Of a DNA stretch of 64,000 nucleotides, positions 46,122 through 56,989 are shown in pieces (the stretch's first letter is position 1; every line of letters starts with the position of its first letter). A program made the translations under genes and the position numbers. The notes beneath the pieces were generated by a model. The model saw nothing but the letters and a program-made list of their open reading frames with translations, was not told where the DNA came from and searched no databases. Source of the DNA: Isoetes taiwanensis (lineage: Eukaryota > Streptophyta > Lycopodiopsida > Isoetales > Isoetaceae); contig JAJEKV010000001.1 in NCBI GenBank assembly GCA_021234155.1, forward strand, positions 38,612,826 through 38,676,825. The letters are read 5' to 3'.

Positions 46122-48206
46122 ATGGAGTTTGTGGAGAGTGATGATACTGTAAGAGCTTTGTTGGGTTAAATTAAGGCTTGCGTTTCAAGCTCGTGACGGC
46201 CCGTGTTTTAGCAGAAGAACTAATGGAAATATATAGCTAGAGATGGTTGTCGTCGCGGGCCGTTCTCTCGATCTCTCACTATTTATCTCCTTGGCTGATT
46301 GCTCTTGCAATGCCCTGCCTGGTCTTGACCAACGGAGCTTCAAATTCTCACAGCATTGGCAGCCTTCCGGGAAGACAGATATTAGAAACTCGATCAAACA
46401 TAGTCGTAGACAGCACTGAAGGCATTGGATTGTTGCGTCAAATGGTGGGTTGTCTAAAATTGAGTTTGTAGATACGTCCATCAGACCAACATGTTCGAAC
46501 GTTATGAGCGATAGTTTTGTTTGTGACAAGAGAAACGTAAAGGCAAATGTAGGTCGCAGTAAGGCAAGAAAGAGCAGAGATTCTGGTGGTAGAATTGAAG
46601 GCAAGAGGAACACGCAAGGGCAAAGTCCAGACAACATAGCAAAGACTATTTCTAAAGGTGAGAAACAAGCTAGCCCTAAGAAATCTAATCTTTCTGTAGA
46701 GAAAGCTGGAATGTTTGAAAGTGTAGGTGTCAGGCAATCAGATGACTATTATAAGTATGGCTCTTATGGTTCCCATGCTTGGAAAGGAGTTGTGGTGGGT
46801 AAACCTATTCCAAGTACCTTCGTTGACCAGATAGTGGTTATGTTCTCCACTATGAAAGATGAGGAACATGAAAAGATTGCAAAATATGATGCTTGTCTAA
46901 GTTATACTGAAAATCCCAAACATCATATCTGGATGCTAACGTTGGTATAAAATATTTTTATGTCTTTGTTCGAGCATCCCACAGATTAGGTTGGTAGGCT
47001 CCTTGGAAGGAATGGACCCTGGTCACATAGGTAGCTATAGCATCGTGGAAGACTTAGATAAGTTGAGGCTTGGGCATAGACTTGATAAGAAAGCCATGTC
47101 AGTTGTGACACAATGTGCACATGGTTTCGTCCTGGTCTTATTTATGTTAAAAAACCCCCAAGTAACAGATGAGGTTTGAGCATCAGGAAGAGTTCATCTT
47201 GGAATTGCTAGAATTGCTCGATCCAAAGAAGGAAACAAAAAAGGTTTCAAGTTATATAGAGTCAAAAAATACTTTGAGATCATTAACATATTATGGGAGA
47301 CTACAAATGAGAATACAAATGAGAAAGCAATTGTAGAGGCATCTGAAAATATGAATGATGAAGGTAAAAGCTGTAACGTTCCTAACCGACAGGACCTTAA
47401 CCAACTGGGCAAAACCGTCTAGACGTTTATGAGTAGTCGCTTCTACCCATTTATGCTGGTGTCTGGGGAATGTGACGCCCAGATCTACTCGAGCGGTCTC
47501 CCATGGGTCCGTTACAAAAGCCTTTATGCAGGGCACATACTCTGTAGGCATCCTATCCAGCTTTTGCATCCTCTCAGACAAATGTGGAATATTAGGGAGA
47601 AGCAAACCATAAAAGGGAACGGTGCAACTCATGAAGGGGCATGAAGTGGGGATAATTGTTGCATTGTACAAAATAACCGGCAAGAAAGTGAAGATGAAAA
47701 TGAAAGCGAGAACGAAAATGATAGTATGTGCAGTAAAGTGGATGAGAATGATTTCATAAAGGAAGATATGATGTCTCTTTTTGAGGGAAAAAATCAATTT
47801 GATTATGAAGGCGACATGGATAATGAACATGTCAGTAGTGCAGAACATGACTTCAGTAGAGAAGATTATAATGGAGAACAGTGGAAAATGTACGGGGACT
47901 ATTCCAATATAGCAGATGATCGATCTGATGGGGAAGGCTGCGGAAATGAGCCAAGTGTACTAAAAGAAACTGAGGAAGATGAAGAAAAAATAAAAGGTAA
48001 TAGTATTAGAAAAGTGGTTGATCAAAGATATGGTAAAACAGAGAACTTTCGAGTCCAAGGTCAAGACACAGCGGGAAGATAACATGGAAGATGATATTAA
48101 AGAGAGCGTGTTTGATGGAGATATAATTCGCAATAGAGGAGATGCCAAGAACACAGAAGGCCAATCTATAGGATATCTGAAATCTGCCATCAAACCATTT
48201 ACTTAA
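46122..48206 (+). pseudogene. Unknown multi-exon gene behind HSE promoter, interrupted
   Basis: A candidate first exon, MEFVESDDT, ends at a GTAAGA donor (46149). The main part is 46443-46947: a Ser/Lys-rich stretch, then YGSHAWKGVVVGKPIPSTF and VMFSTMKDEEHEKIAK. It continues beyond 46.99 kb with LEGMDPGHIGSYSIVEDLDK and MSVVTQCAHGFVLVLFMLK, then HLGIARIARSKEGNKKGFKL. A piece of about 290 bp (47387-47681) flanked by AACCGACA / AACCGGCA seems inserted. After it comes an acidic C-terminal part (EDENESENENDS, ETEEDEEK) that shifts frame near 48.02 kb. I do not recognise the family. Frameshifts and the insertion suggest a damaged gene. Confidence 0.45.
47387..47681. mobile_element. Probable insertion with 8-bp flanking repeats
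   Basis: AACCGACA (left) and AACCGGCA (right) bracket about 287 bp that breaks the reading frame of the surrounding gene. The GC content and codon pattern differ from the flanks. No terminal inverted repeat is obvious, so the class is open. Confidence 0.4.
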
Positions 48207-48540
48207 ACATGCTGAAGGAAATTGTTTTGATTCACTACAACTTTGTTGCTTATAGATAGAAAAAACTATGTTTCATGATGGAATGATCATTTACAGCAAG
48301 TAGCAGGCACCAAAGGAAACAACAAAATAGGTCAAAACATAAAGTTGTAAAACAGTTGTATTTGCTCCCTGATGATCTGGTCCATTGAACAAATGTTTGA
48401 TATCAAGTTTTGATTCCTGGTCCATGTGCATTTTTTTTCCTCTAGAAGTATATGCTGCATCTGCATTTTGCTGTTTGTGATCAAACTATGTGGTATCAAG
48501 CTTGCACTTCATGCAACAAGAAGGCAATAGAAAAGGGCGT

Positions 48541-49395
48541 CCAACTTTTGGTGTGAGGCATGCCATATCAACACAGGGTTTGGAGAAGCACTTGTTCTGG
48601 TGGTCCACCGCAAAGTTGTCTCTTGCGGGTCGCATTACAGTGGCCAAGTACATGAGCTCATTGCAATAGTTCGGAACTTTATATGGGCGGGTACTGAGGA
48701 AGGTGTTGTGATTAAGGTGGCGTGGTCGAAATGCATCCTTCCCAAATGGGCAGGTGGTCTGGGTATGATGGACTTCTTACTGCAGAGCAAAGTCCTTATT
48801 TCAAAGTTCATTTGGAGACTCCTGAATGGTGAAGATGATTCTCCTGGTTTACACCTTCTTAAACTAGCTCTTGGTCACTGTATCCCTCTAGGCAAAAAGG
48901 CTGTCAAACCAGTCCTACCTTCGGCATTATTTCATACTCTGCAGCCTTTTCCAAGTGCTTCTCCATTTTTGCGTGGCTTGTTGACAGCATGGGAGGTAGT
49001 CAAACATCTTTTCTGGCCATGCCCCTCCATCCACGCTCTATTGGAGACTCCATGGTGGTGGGCACCACTGCCTCCAGACCCCTCAGCACCTCCATTGGCA
49101 GCATCAGTTCATCCCCTTACACAGAGACGATGGATTCTGGCCAGCATAGTCTCTATTCAAGCATGGTATGAAGCAGGTCACCTACTATCTTGGCCTGAAT
49201 TTCAGGCGAAGTTCCTGCTCTCTCGTTGGGATGTGTCTCTATGGGAGAAGGTCGCAGAACATTTGCCTCTTGTAGTGCAAGTTGGTGTTGCTGAAAGAGT
49301 GCCATGGGACTGTCATGAAAATATTCACAAGCAAGGTTTCACAGCGCACTGTACATGGTCTATGTACAAATGTTCAACAGTATCTTGGCATTAGG
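48541..49395 (+). mobile_element. LINE (plant L1-like) RT C-terminal relic
   Basis: The plus strand reads WWSTAKLSLAGRITVAKYM, shifts frame near 48655, then IVRNFIWAGTEEGVVIKVAW and PKWAGGLGMMDFLLQSKVL. This is the conserved region after the RT core in plant L1-type LINEs. The frame then stays open through a low-similarity C-terminus to 49394. It is truncated at both ends. It belongs to a different LINE lineage from the 7-9 kb element. Confidence 0.8.
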
Positions 49396-49732
49396 GCGGA
49401 TTTGGGGTCTCAAAACAGCCTCCTATCAGCCATTCCACGTCATATTTCCGCTCCTTTTTTCCCATGCCACCTAGGATACCAAACTCTCATAATTATAGAT
49501 TTACTTGGAATATTCTCCCGGAATATGGGGAATCGCACATTCATGGCGCCATATGTATTTAATTCTGTTGGTTGTCAGACAGACTAATGCAACACGTGGC
49601 GCTTCTAAAAAGCCACTTGCATTATAGCATACTGTCAACTCATGACGGTGTCTCCTGGTTTGTCAGATACCAAGCGTGCACGTCACCGATTCTTGTCTTG
49701 CGCTATTTTCATTTAGAGGCCTTGGCCATACA

Positions 49733-50060
49733 AGCTTCCCGCCTTCTACATTTCAAAATTTGAATGTGTAGGTTGAAGCTTTGTATCAGACTTTCATTTC
49801 GAGGCGCTGCAACTGCGCCTTAAAAGTTCATAAACCGGGATCTTTACTTCATCCCAATACAGGCTTTCCGCCCCCTACAATTCGAAATTTGAATTTGCTT
49901 AATGTATAAAAGCATGGATTGTAGGAGAATGGACTTTTCGATTTCCATATGCACGTTGCAAATTTCAAAAACGAGGTTAGTACGGACGTTCGGCTCACAC
50001 GAAGCGAATTGGGCTGGTGCATACAAATTGTACACCTTCATTTCGCGCCGTGCGATCCAC
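49733..50060. repeat. Left flank of the 50-57 kb block: short repeats and motif copies
   Basis: A unit with CCGCC...CTACA...TTCAAAATTTGAAT is present at 49738-49765 and again at 49868-49896. Two copies of the private motif lie here as well: CTCACACGAAGCGAATT at about 49993 (inverted) and TTCGCGCCGTGCGATCC at about 50042. These are the only motif copies to the left of the transposase-like gene. Confidence 0.6.
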
Positions 50061-52325
50061 ACAGTATGGAAGCTCCAAATGATGTGTGGATAAGGATCCA
50101 ACTGACTCACGAATATGCTCCAGTCTTCAATCGCAAAAAAGGAGGTCTAAAAAATAAGAACTTAGACCTCGACGTGTTGCATCTTGCAGGCTCAAAAAGT
50201 GTCGACATCTGAGCGGATGGCAGTTTATATCCATTGGATCCGTTGAGTGGCAAAAAACCGTCATTTCGGGACGTTTCAAGTTTAGTCCGATTTTGTGGTG
50301 ATGGTAATTCTGGCCTCCTGGGATATTGTGAGAGATTGAGAGAGGATGAAGGCATTCGGAATCGAATACAGTTCCTTGAGATGAGCTACTTTCGATTGTC
50401 ACAAGAGAATTGTAACTTAAACCAGTAGCTCTTTTTTCTCTCGCTTCATTACTCCACTGTAATGAAGGAAAGGAATGACGGCCTAGGGAGGGAAATTTCT
50501 TTGAGATACGAAGTGGACAAGTCCAAATTGGTGATAGTGCAGCTGCAAGAAAAGATCCAAGAGCTCGAAAGAGCAAACTTTGGGCTTCAATGTAGGTTAA
50601 AGAATTTGAAGAAAACACCCCTTGGCTTGCGAGAAAGGAAGAAGCACTTTCGACCAATAGAGGAACTGAAGTTTGGATCAGGTGCATTCAGACGCAGGGT
50701 CACGGCCACAAGGTCCGTTTACAACACTAGCAAAGGCCAATCAAGATCTGGGAAAACTAGAAGCAATCTTGGTTACGTAGTGAAGAACCTAGCGACAAAC
50801 AGGGAGATAGTGGACATGATTTGTCAGCCCTACAACTCTTCTCTCAAGAAGATGGTATTGGAAATGGTACTAGGAGAGATCTACAAGAAGCTAGAAGCGA
50901 CAGATGTACAGACTGTTTGTGACGATGTAGGCATCAGTAGGCTTGGTTACCGTTCTCTATTCAAGCCATTCCACGAAGCATTGAAAAGAATGGGCACAAA
51001 AAAAGTATTCGCTCCACGTCCACAAATTGTTGAGAATACAAGGGTTATTAGGACAAAGATGGTGTATGCCATATTAGGAGAGATGCACCACGTTGAATGT
51101 GCTGGTCTTGCCATAGTCATAAAAGATAAGAATGGCAAGGATTGTTGTGATATAGTTGGAATGAATGAACGCAATAATCTCTGGTTAGTCTCTTACAATT
51201 CCTTGTCAAATATTATGACTTAACAGTTGCAGAAACTAATGGTGAAATTGAAGTTTGCATAAAATTGGATGAAATGGAACTGACCAAGTTTGAGAAGTAT
51301 GAGAGGGTATCCGTTATCATCATGAATAGAGCAATTGAGAATGCAATTGCACATGCTAAATCAAAGAGCAACAAGAATAATAAAAAAGATGTAGAGGTGA
51401 CGGACGAGGAGAAGAAGCGTGCCGAAAAATGGTTCTCATGTCAATCTGAAGATGACACCTGGCGGTTAGGTCTCTTTAAAGTTCAGAAAGAAACCCACGA
51501 GGTATTGAAATGGGTGTTCAATCAAACTGACATCCCGAGTCTAATATCTAGATTCGAGGGATGGGGAAAATTGCAAGTAGATCACTGTGGATCTTACAAA
51601 GTAATTTTTCACTTGGCGTCTGATTTAAAAACTGAGAAAGCAATGTACAACATAAGTGGAGGAGGACAAGGAACATGCAAAAGTTGTCTGTACTGCAATC
51701 ATGCAAGGAAGTCAAGTACTGGGAAAAACTGTTTCAACCTTCTCCCTTAACCAAGCAAATGCTCCTAATAGAGGAGAAAAAGATCCCAAGTTCCGTGGCA
51801 TTTTCCCCATTCCATTAGAGAGGGTTCATATCTGTACTTTGCACGGCTTTGTGAGAATCATCGACAAGATGATATTTTTGAGCTGCAGATTCGTGTGGAA
51901 CATTTCAGACAAGAAGAGAAGAGAGGAAGGAATTCGTAGAGTTGAACATGTTCTATCAGGCATGGTAGCAATGTAAGATTAGAGCTCGATGAGAAACGGG
52001 CAGGAAGAACAAGTGTGCCTCGTAAGATGTCAATTGGAGGGGTGAAAGCTCGACGCTTCATAAAGAATCATAGAGAGGCTCTGAACGGAAACCAGGTGGG
52101 AGAAAAGGTCTATGAATTTGAAAAATTGCTGGTTGATGCGGAGCAGGACCGCACAGATGGTGTTCGTTCGGCATTGAGGAAAAAAAAAACATGGGATGCA
52201 TTGTAGAGAACTTTTCTAAGGAATTAGAATGCATGGTAGATGGCTAAAATGTACGTAAAGAACATGATCGAGGTTTGGAAATTGAATGTTCGAGGTTCAA
52301 TTCTCACTTAAAACAAGTACGTATG

Positions 52326-52533
52326 CTTTTGAACACTATGGGATTTTTTTACATACTCATTATGACAAGTTCCCTGTCGATTAAGACAAGTTCTGCTTTT
52401 GAACACTATGGGATTTTTTTTAAAATCCATTAAGACAAGTTCCCTATCCATTAAGACAAGTTCTACTTTTGAACACTGGGATTTTTTTTTTTAATACATT
52501 AAGACAAGTCCCCTATCCATTAAGACAAGTTCT
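52326..52533 (+). repeat. Tandem repeat, three units
   Basis: About 70-bp units, each with TTTTGAACACT, a T-run and two ATTAAGACAAGTTC motifs. They occur at about 52326, 52397 and 52465. They form the left part of the foreign block that splits the transposase-like gene. Confidence 0.85.
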
Positions 52534-52689
52534 AAGAGGGACTTTTATGACGATGTTCAAGGCTTCGTGTCTTGTTTTTTCTATACTGTTCATGTAATAA
52601 TGGAAATTATGACCCATGGCAATTGTCATAGTTAAGGATCTATGTTCCATCAATTGGACGATAGGAATATATTAAGACTAAGATGATAG

Positions 52690-53237
52690 GAATATATTAA
52701 GACAAGGTATATAGGTTTCTTTTTCCCCTTAACTGCATATATTACTACCTTGAGTGTAATCAGATGGTCAATTGTGGATTTTTTACGTCGGAAACCAGCC
52801 TGCTCATTTGCTCTCAAATAATGATCTTCAGTCCATTTTGTTATTTGTGTTTCTAATATGGAGGCAAAAAGCTTCGAAAATATGTTGGAGACCAGAATGG
52901 TTCTATAATTATTGAGATCAGACTTGTCGCCTCCCTTAAAAATGGGTATAGCCCAGTTAACCTGCCAAAACTCTGGAAAACCTTCACACAAGGCTACATT
53001 AAACATTCTTGTAATGGGTTCAACAAGCTTGTCTCCAGCCTATTTCAGCATTTCAGCCAGACAATCAGATGAATCTGTTGGCTTACCATTAGATAACTTA
53101 CATATTCCTGTGGTCACGTCTTCAATAAATATTATAGATTCAAAACTTTGTTGTTCCATCATCATTTCTGAGTTTATTCCTTCTAACTGGTAGAGCATGC
53201 TGACATGTTGGAATAATTGCATGACATCTACATCCAT
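52690..53237 (-). mobile_element. LINE RT N-terminal fragment inside the transposase-like gene
   Basis: The minus strand reads ICKLSNGKPTDSSDCLAEML, a stop, EGFPEFWQVNWAIPIFKGGD, NYRTILVSNIFSKLFASILE and EQAGFRRKKSTIDHLITLK. These are the finger and palm-lead blocks of LINE reverse transcriptase. It is truncated before the catalytic A motif. It is opposite in orientation to the gene it interrupts, and of a different lineage from the 7-9 kb LINE. Confidence 0.85.
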
Positions 53238-54031
53238 GGTATCTACTGGTCTCTATTTTAATCTGTTCCAGAAAGATTTGGGTTCCTGAAGTAGTTTATA
53301 TGCATGTCTTTCCTAACTCTCCTTCAATTCAGAGAATGGACCTCACAAGAGAAGATGCAGAAATGTTCGTGCAAGCGAATAACAAATTTATTAGGGCTTA
53401 CATAGACGCATGGGGAGAGAGTGAAGTCACGCACTACTTGCATATCTTTTGGGCTCATGCACCTTGGTTTTTTAGGAAGTATGGAAGCCTAGCAGTGTGG
53501 AGTGCACAAGGCATGGAGAAGCCGCATAAACAAGCTAAAATAGCCTTTCATCGTAACACTCAAAGAGGGGGTGGAAATGTGGGAAACAACCCTCTAAGAC
53601 AGATGACAGAGTGGTTTTATAGAAGGGCGATGGCTAAATACGACAAGAAGGTCGCTTTAAGGAGGAACCCAGAAGTCGTAAACACCATTGGCATAATGCT
53701 GAAGAGAAAACGGAAACTTGCTTGGCAAAATTCTAGGGCCCCACTAGCATCGCAACAATGGAGATCTAAGAGACAAAGAATCGGTAAAGTATACTTGTAA
53801 TGTGTAGCATGTTCAGACGACGCGAAGTACTTGCCTCCAACCTTGTTTGCACAACTGTAGCTTCGCGTTGTGTGATCTTATTTGGATCATACGGCGCGAA
53901 CAGTGAAGTTCGCTATTGCTTGCATTTATGTGGCTTCGCATCGTGTGATGCTTTACAAGATAACAATAAAAAAAGGTTACTTTTGATTAAAGTTGTGAAA
54001 ATTGTTACATTGAAAAACAAAATACAACGAC

Positions 54032-54477
54032 TCATTGTTGCTCCAGTGCGAGCTCTTCTTCATTATCTTCATCATCATCATCAGCAGCTCCGTCCTCGTC
54101 TTCGTCTTCGTCTCTTCTCCTCAAGCCAGCAATCACCCTTTCCAAACATTCCTCCAATCTGTCCACCATCTCTTTGTACATGTCTCGCTCATGTCCCAAT
54201 ACCACAACGTGTTCTTCTGCCTGAATTAGCAACCTCGTTGCTGTCATAACCACCTCAGTGCAGTTGTTGGGGCATAACCTTCCCCTCCTGTCCAGCCTTC
54301 TATTCAACCGCCTGATATGCCTCTCCTGTTTACGAAGCATGAGAAGGTTGAATTCATTCTCTTCTTCTTTCTGCTGAATTGTAACGGCATTTTCCTTTAG
54401 AAGATCGTCTTGCTCCTTCAACCTCTTCATTTCCTCGGGCGTTTTCCCTTATCAGCGATTGAGGATGTGGAGGCCAT
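54032..54477 (-). pseudogene. Coiled-coil protein, family copy 1
   Basis: Starts MASTSSIADKGKRP (ATG 54475-54477), shifts frame by one base, then reads MKRLKEQDDLLKENAV and a long charged coiled coil (LMLRKQERHIRRLNRRLDRR, GHERDMYKEMVDRLEE). It ends in a very acidic tail (DEDEDEDGAADDDDEDNEEE). Without the shift it would be about 148 residues. A TATAAAT lies upstream near 54566. The MAS(S/T)SS start, small basic cluster and HERD-type coiled coil are shared with the two genes at 54827-55244 and 56445-56837. Function unknown; possibly nuclear, given the basic cluster. Confidence 0.55.
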
Positions 54478-54826
54478 AGATGACAAATGGGAGGGACGTT
54501 AAGATTATAGAAATGAAGGGAGCAAAGACTCTAACCGGCGGAAGGAGCACAATGCAAGGACCTCAATTTATACATATTAGCGCTTGAACATATTAAATAC
54601 AGTCGGCTGTTGTCGCACGTGTCGAGCGGATTCTGTGTCCGCTAGAACACATTAATGGTACTGTCCGCTGGAACACATTAATAACTCTTCTAAGTACGGG
54701 TTTCGCTTCGTGTGATCTGTCTTGTCATTCTCTCTACCACGGATATTGAAAATTAAAAATAGGAAACGTAATATTCGGCACATTTTTCAAAAACTTTTTC
54801 TATTGCGAAACAAAATAGCCCGATGC

Positions 54827-55244
54827 CTATGATCGCCGGGCATGCTCTTCCTCGAAGGCACTGATAATTTTTTTCTGCTCCTCTAACATGATTGCCTGCC
54901 CCGCAACCACGTTCTCAAACTCTGCAACCTTATCTTCCCGCTCATCGAGTTGAGCTCGGGCAGCCTCGCCCGCTTCGATTGCGGCCCTAAGCCTCTCTTG
55001 GAGGTTAGATCTCTGTGGCGCGCAATTCGCGGTCTATGGCAGCCCGCCAATTGTCGCGCACTAAAATCACCTCCCTATAGAAGGCGGCCTTGTCCTCTGC
55101 CGCAACCAGCTTGGCGACGTCTTCATCATTCTTTTCTTTCAGAAGGCGGATCTGTTCCTCCGCTTGAGCACGAATGTTCTTAATTTCCTTCACCAGAACT
55201 TGAGACAAGATCTCCGCAGGGATGGAACTGGAGCTGGAGGCCAT
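54827..55244 (-). pseudogene. Coiled-coil protein, family copy 2
   Basis: Starts MASSSSSIPAEILSQVLVKE (ATG 55242-55244) and reads a charged coiled coil (IRAQAEEQIRLLKEKNDEDV, FYREVILVRDNWRAAIDRE). A one-base shift near 55005 then moves it to a second frame: LQERLRAAIEAGEAARAQLD, VVAGQAIMLEEQKKIISAFE, ending at 54827. Full length without the shift is about 139 residues. A TATATAAAA box lies about 90 bp upstream (about 55333-55341). No acidic tail is present, unlike copies 1 and 3. Confidence 0.55.
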
Positions 55245-55538
55245 TGAAAGAGATGGGAGAACAGGAGAGATGGCTGAGGGCGGATGTGGTAGAACAGGAG
55301 ATGGCGGATAGGAGAAGACAAAGGCCTCCGACGTTTTATATAGAAACCGGAGATACGTTGGAATCTACGGTTGCGAGTACCGATAAAGTTGTGTAATATC
55401 CTACGAGGTGAAATTAGAGCATGCAATTAGGCAACGGTAGCCTATGTTCACATCATGGGATCCGTCAGATCCTAGCCGTACTGTATGCAGGCCGTACAAA
55501 AGACAGTGTTATTGTGGCAGCGCATGCCACGTCCTTGG

Positions 55539-55598
55539 CATGACGTTGTCATCCACATGCCACGTATGTGAGTAGACGTTGTCATCCACATGCCACGT
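55539..55598 (+). repeat. 24-bp direct repeat with G-box
   Basis: GACGTTGTCATCCACATGCC occurs twice (about 55541 and 55574), each followed by ACGT; the second makes a CACGTG box. It lies upstream of coiled-coil copy 2 on its strand. Confidence 0.7.
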
Positions 55599-55740
55599 GC
55601 TTTGAGTGCTGGCGCTTGCCAAACCTAGATATGACTAATTCGCATTTACCTGCAAGATATCACATAATCTAGCTAGATATTTGTGTTACAGATAGTTTTC
55701 TATTAACAAATCAGGAATTTGTACATACAATGAAGTGTAC

Positions 55741-56452
55741 GTTATGGAGATCATACGGCGCGAAATCCATTGATTGCTACTTAATTGCAAGCATGGCATT
55801 TCGCGTCGTGTGATTTTTTAATAAAACAAAACATACATTTGAACAAGAGAACAGATAGAAGCAAAAAATAGAGAAAACTTTTCTTTGAAGCAAAAAATAC
55901 ATAGATACAATGGCTAGGGATACATAGATACAAGGCAAGATAGAAGGTCTTATATTTATAATATAGATTTCGTAGTAGCTTGAGTCACACGACGCGAAGG
56001 ATGCCGTCGGTCAGGAAAATGGACCGTTATTTCTCGCGTCGTGTGAGGAAAAAGAATCGTTACTTCTCGCGTCATTTCTTCCAGAGAAATATCAGACGAC
56101 GCGAAAGCTCATGTTCGTCAGAAAATCAGACTGATGTATTTCGCGTGGTGTGAATAAATACAAATAAAATAATTTTTATTAATAATTTCGGTGATACAAT
56201 GTATACATAAGTAATTTTACCGATACATAAGTAAAGATAGAACTTCTCATTGAAGCAAAGATAGAACGGCATGGAGATCATACGATGCAAAATCCATTGA
56301 TTGCTACTAATTGCAAGCAAAGCATTTCGCGTCGTGTGATCTTTTAATAAAACAGAACATACATTTGAACAAGAGAATTGATAGAAGCAAAAAAAAAAAA
56401 AAAGAAAACTTTTCTTTGAAGCAAAAAATAGATAGATACAACGGCTAGGGAT
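55741..56452. repeat. Direct repeat pair carrying gene flanks
   Basis: 55741-55925 and 56270-56452 are close copies (about 180 bp), each with GATCATACG, ATCCATTGATTGCTAC and two motif copies, ending just at the stop of copy 3. After 55925 the sequence resembles the promoter of copy 3 (AGGCAAGATAGAAGG at 55942 against AGGCAAGATAAAAAG near 56889). The first repeat therefore looks like a fourth family member whose coding part has been deleted. Confidence 0.75.
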
Positions 56453-56837
56453 CTTCATGATCCTCTAGCTGATTTTCATCATCCTCTAGCTGATTTTCAT
56501 GATCCTGTAGCTGAAGCCGTAAAGCTGCGTTCTCCATATCTTCTAACGCCTGCAAAATATTGTGGGCAGTTTCAACTGCCTCGGCCCTGCGGCTAGTCGC
56601 CTCTTGGTACATGGCGAATGTTTCCGCGAGCTCAATGTCTCGCTCATGCATCAGTGCCCTCGTGAAAGCTAATCTATCGATCGCCTCGATATTCTCGGCG
56701 ACGAGACGACTGTTTTCATCGTTGATCTCCTTGAATCTCTTCATCACCACTGCAAGGGTGATGTCCACGGGCAGCTCTTGGCGCGAGGGAGTGCTATCTT
56801 GTCGTGGTCGCTTGCTAGAGGAAGATGAAGATGCCAG
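56445..56837 (-). pseudogene. Coiled-coil protein, family copy 3 (start lost)
   Basis: The open frame carries ASSSSSSKRPRQDSTPSRQE, then MKRFKEINDENSRLVAENIE, MHERDIELAETFAMYQEATS and a Gln/Glu/Asp tail with a short repeat (ENQLEDDENQLEDHEDP). By alignment with copies 1 and 2 the start should be at 56835-56837, but the codon is CTG and not ATG; either the start was lost or CTG is used. The coiled-coil frame is otherwise intact. A clear TATAAATAG lies upstream on the same strand near 56905. The KRPR cluster could be a nuclear localisation signal. Confidence 0.55.
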
Positions 56838-56989
56838 TGGAGCAGAAGGCGGAAGTAGAAGATGAGCAGAAGAGGATCGGAGGTCAAAGGCAAGATAAAA
56901 AGTCTTCTATTTATAACATAGATTTCTTGTAATGTTAAATAAATATAAACTTTCGTATATAAGAATCACCCGATATCCGGGCAATGCTG

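Larger units (their letters stand above)
50234..53800 (+). pseudogene. Large transposase-like gene, frameshifted and split by a LINE
   Basis: Blocks on the plus strand: a coiled-coil start (50234-50428; 50462-50600, VQLQEKIQELERANFGLQ); a basic middle ending HHVECAGLAIVIKDKNGKD (to 51223); after a 1-nt shift, KYYDLTVAETNGEIEVCIKL and on to HCGSYKVIFHLASDLKT with a CKSCLYC pair (51265-51750); after another shift, RVHICTLHGFVRIIDKM (51656-51976); then 52015-52206. A foreign block sits at 52.25-53.29 kb. The gene resumes at 53300-53800 with EVTHYLHIFWAHAPWFFRKY and SLAVWSAQGMEKPHKQAK. The order (G-x-Y-K plus CxxC, TLHxFxRIxD, and a late SxQGxE-H segment) recalls large uncharacterised ORFs I remember from invertebrates and fungi that look like RNase H-fold transposases. 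That link is from memory. Two Asp-like positions appear replaced here (S in GSYK, C in CTLH). Confidence 0.55.
53812..56345. repeat. Dispersed motif near TTCGCGTCGTGTGATC, both orientations
   Basis: Copies, some degenerate: about 53813 (inverted), 53861, 53885 (inverted), 53934, 54701, 55749 (inverted), 55798, 55986 (inverted), 56031, 56065, 56093 (inverted), 56138, 56275 (inverted) and 56323. Two more lie at 49993 and 50042. Several form facing pairs 20-50 bp apart that could fold into hairpins or bind a dimer. I found none elsewhere in the window. The copies lie between the coiled-coil genes and on both sides of the transposase-like gene. Confidence 0.85.
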
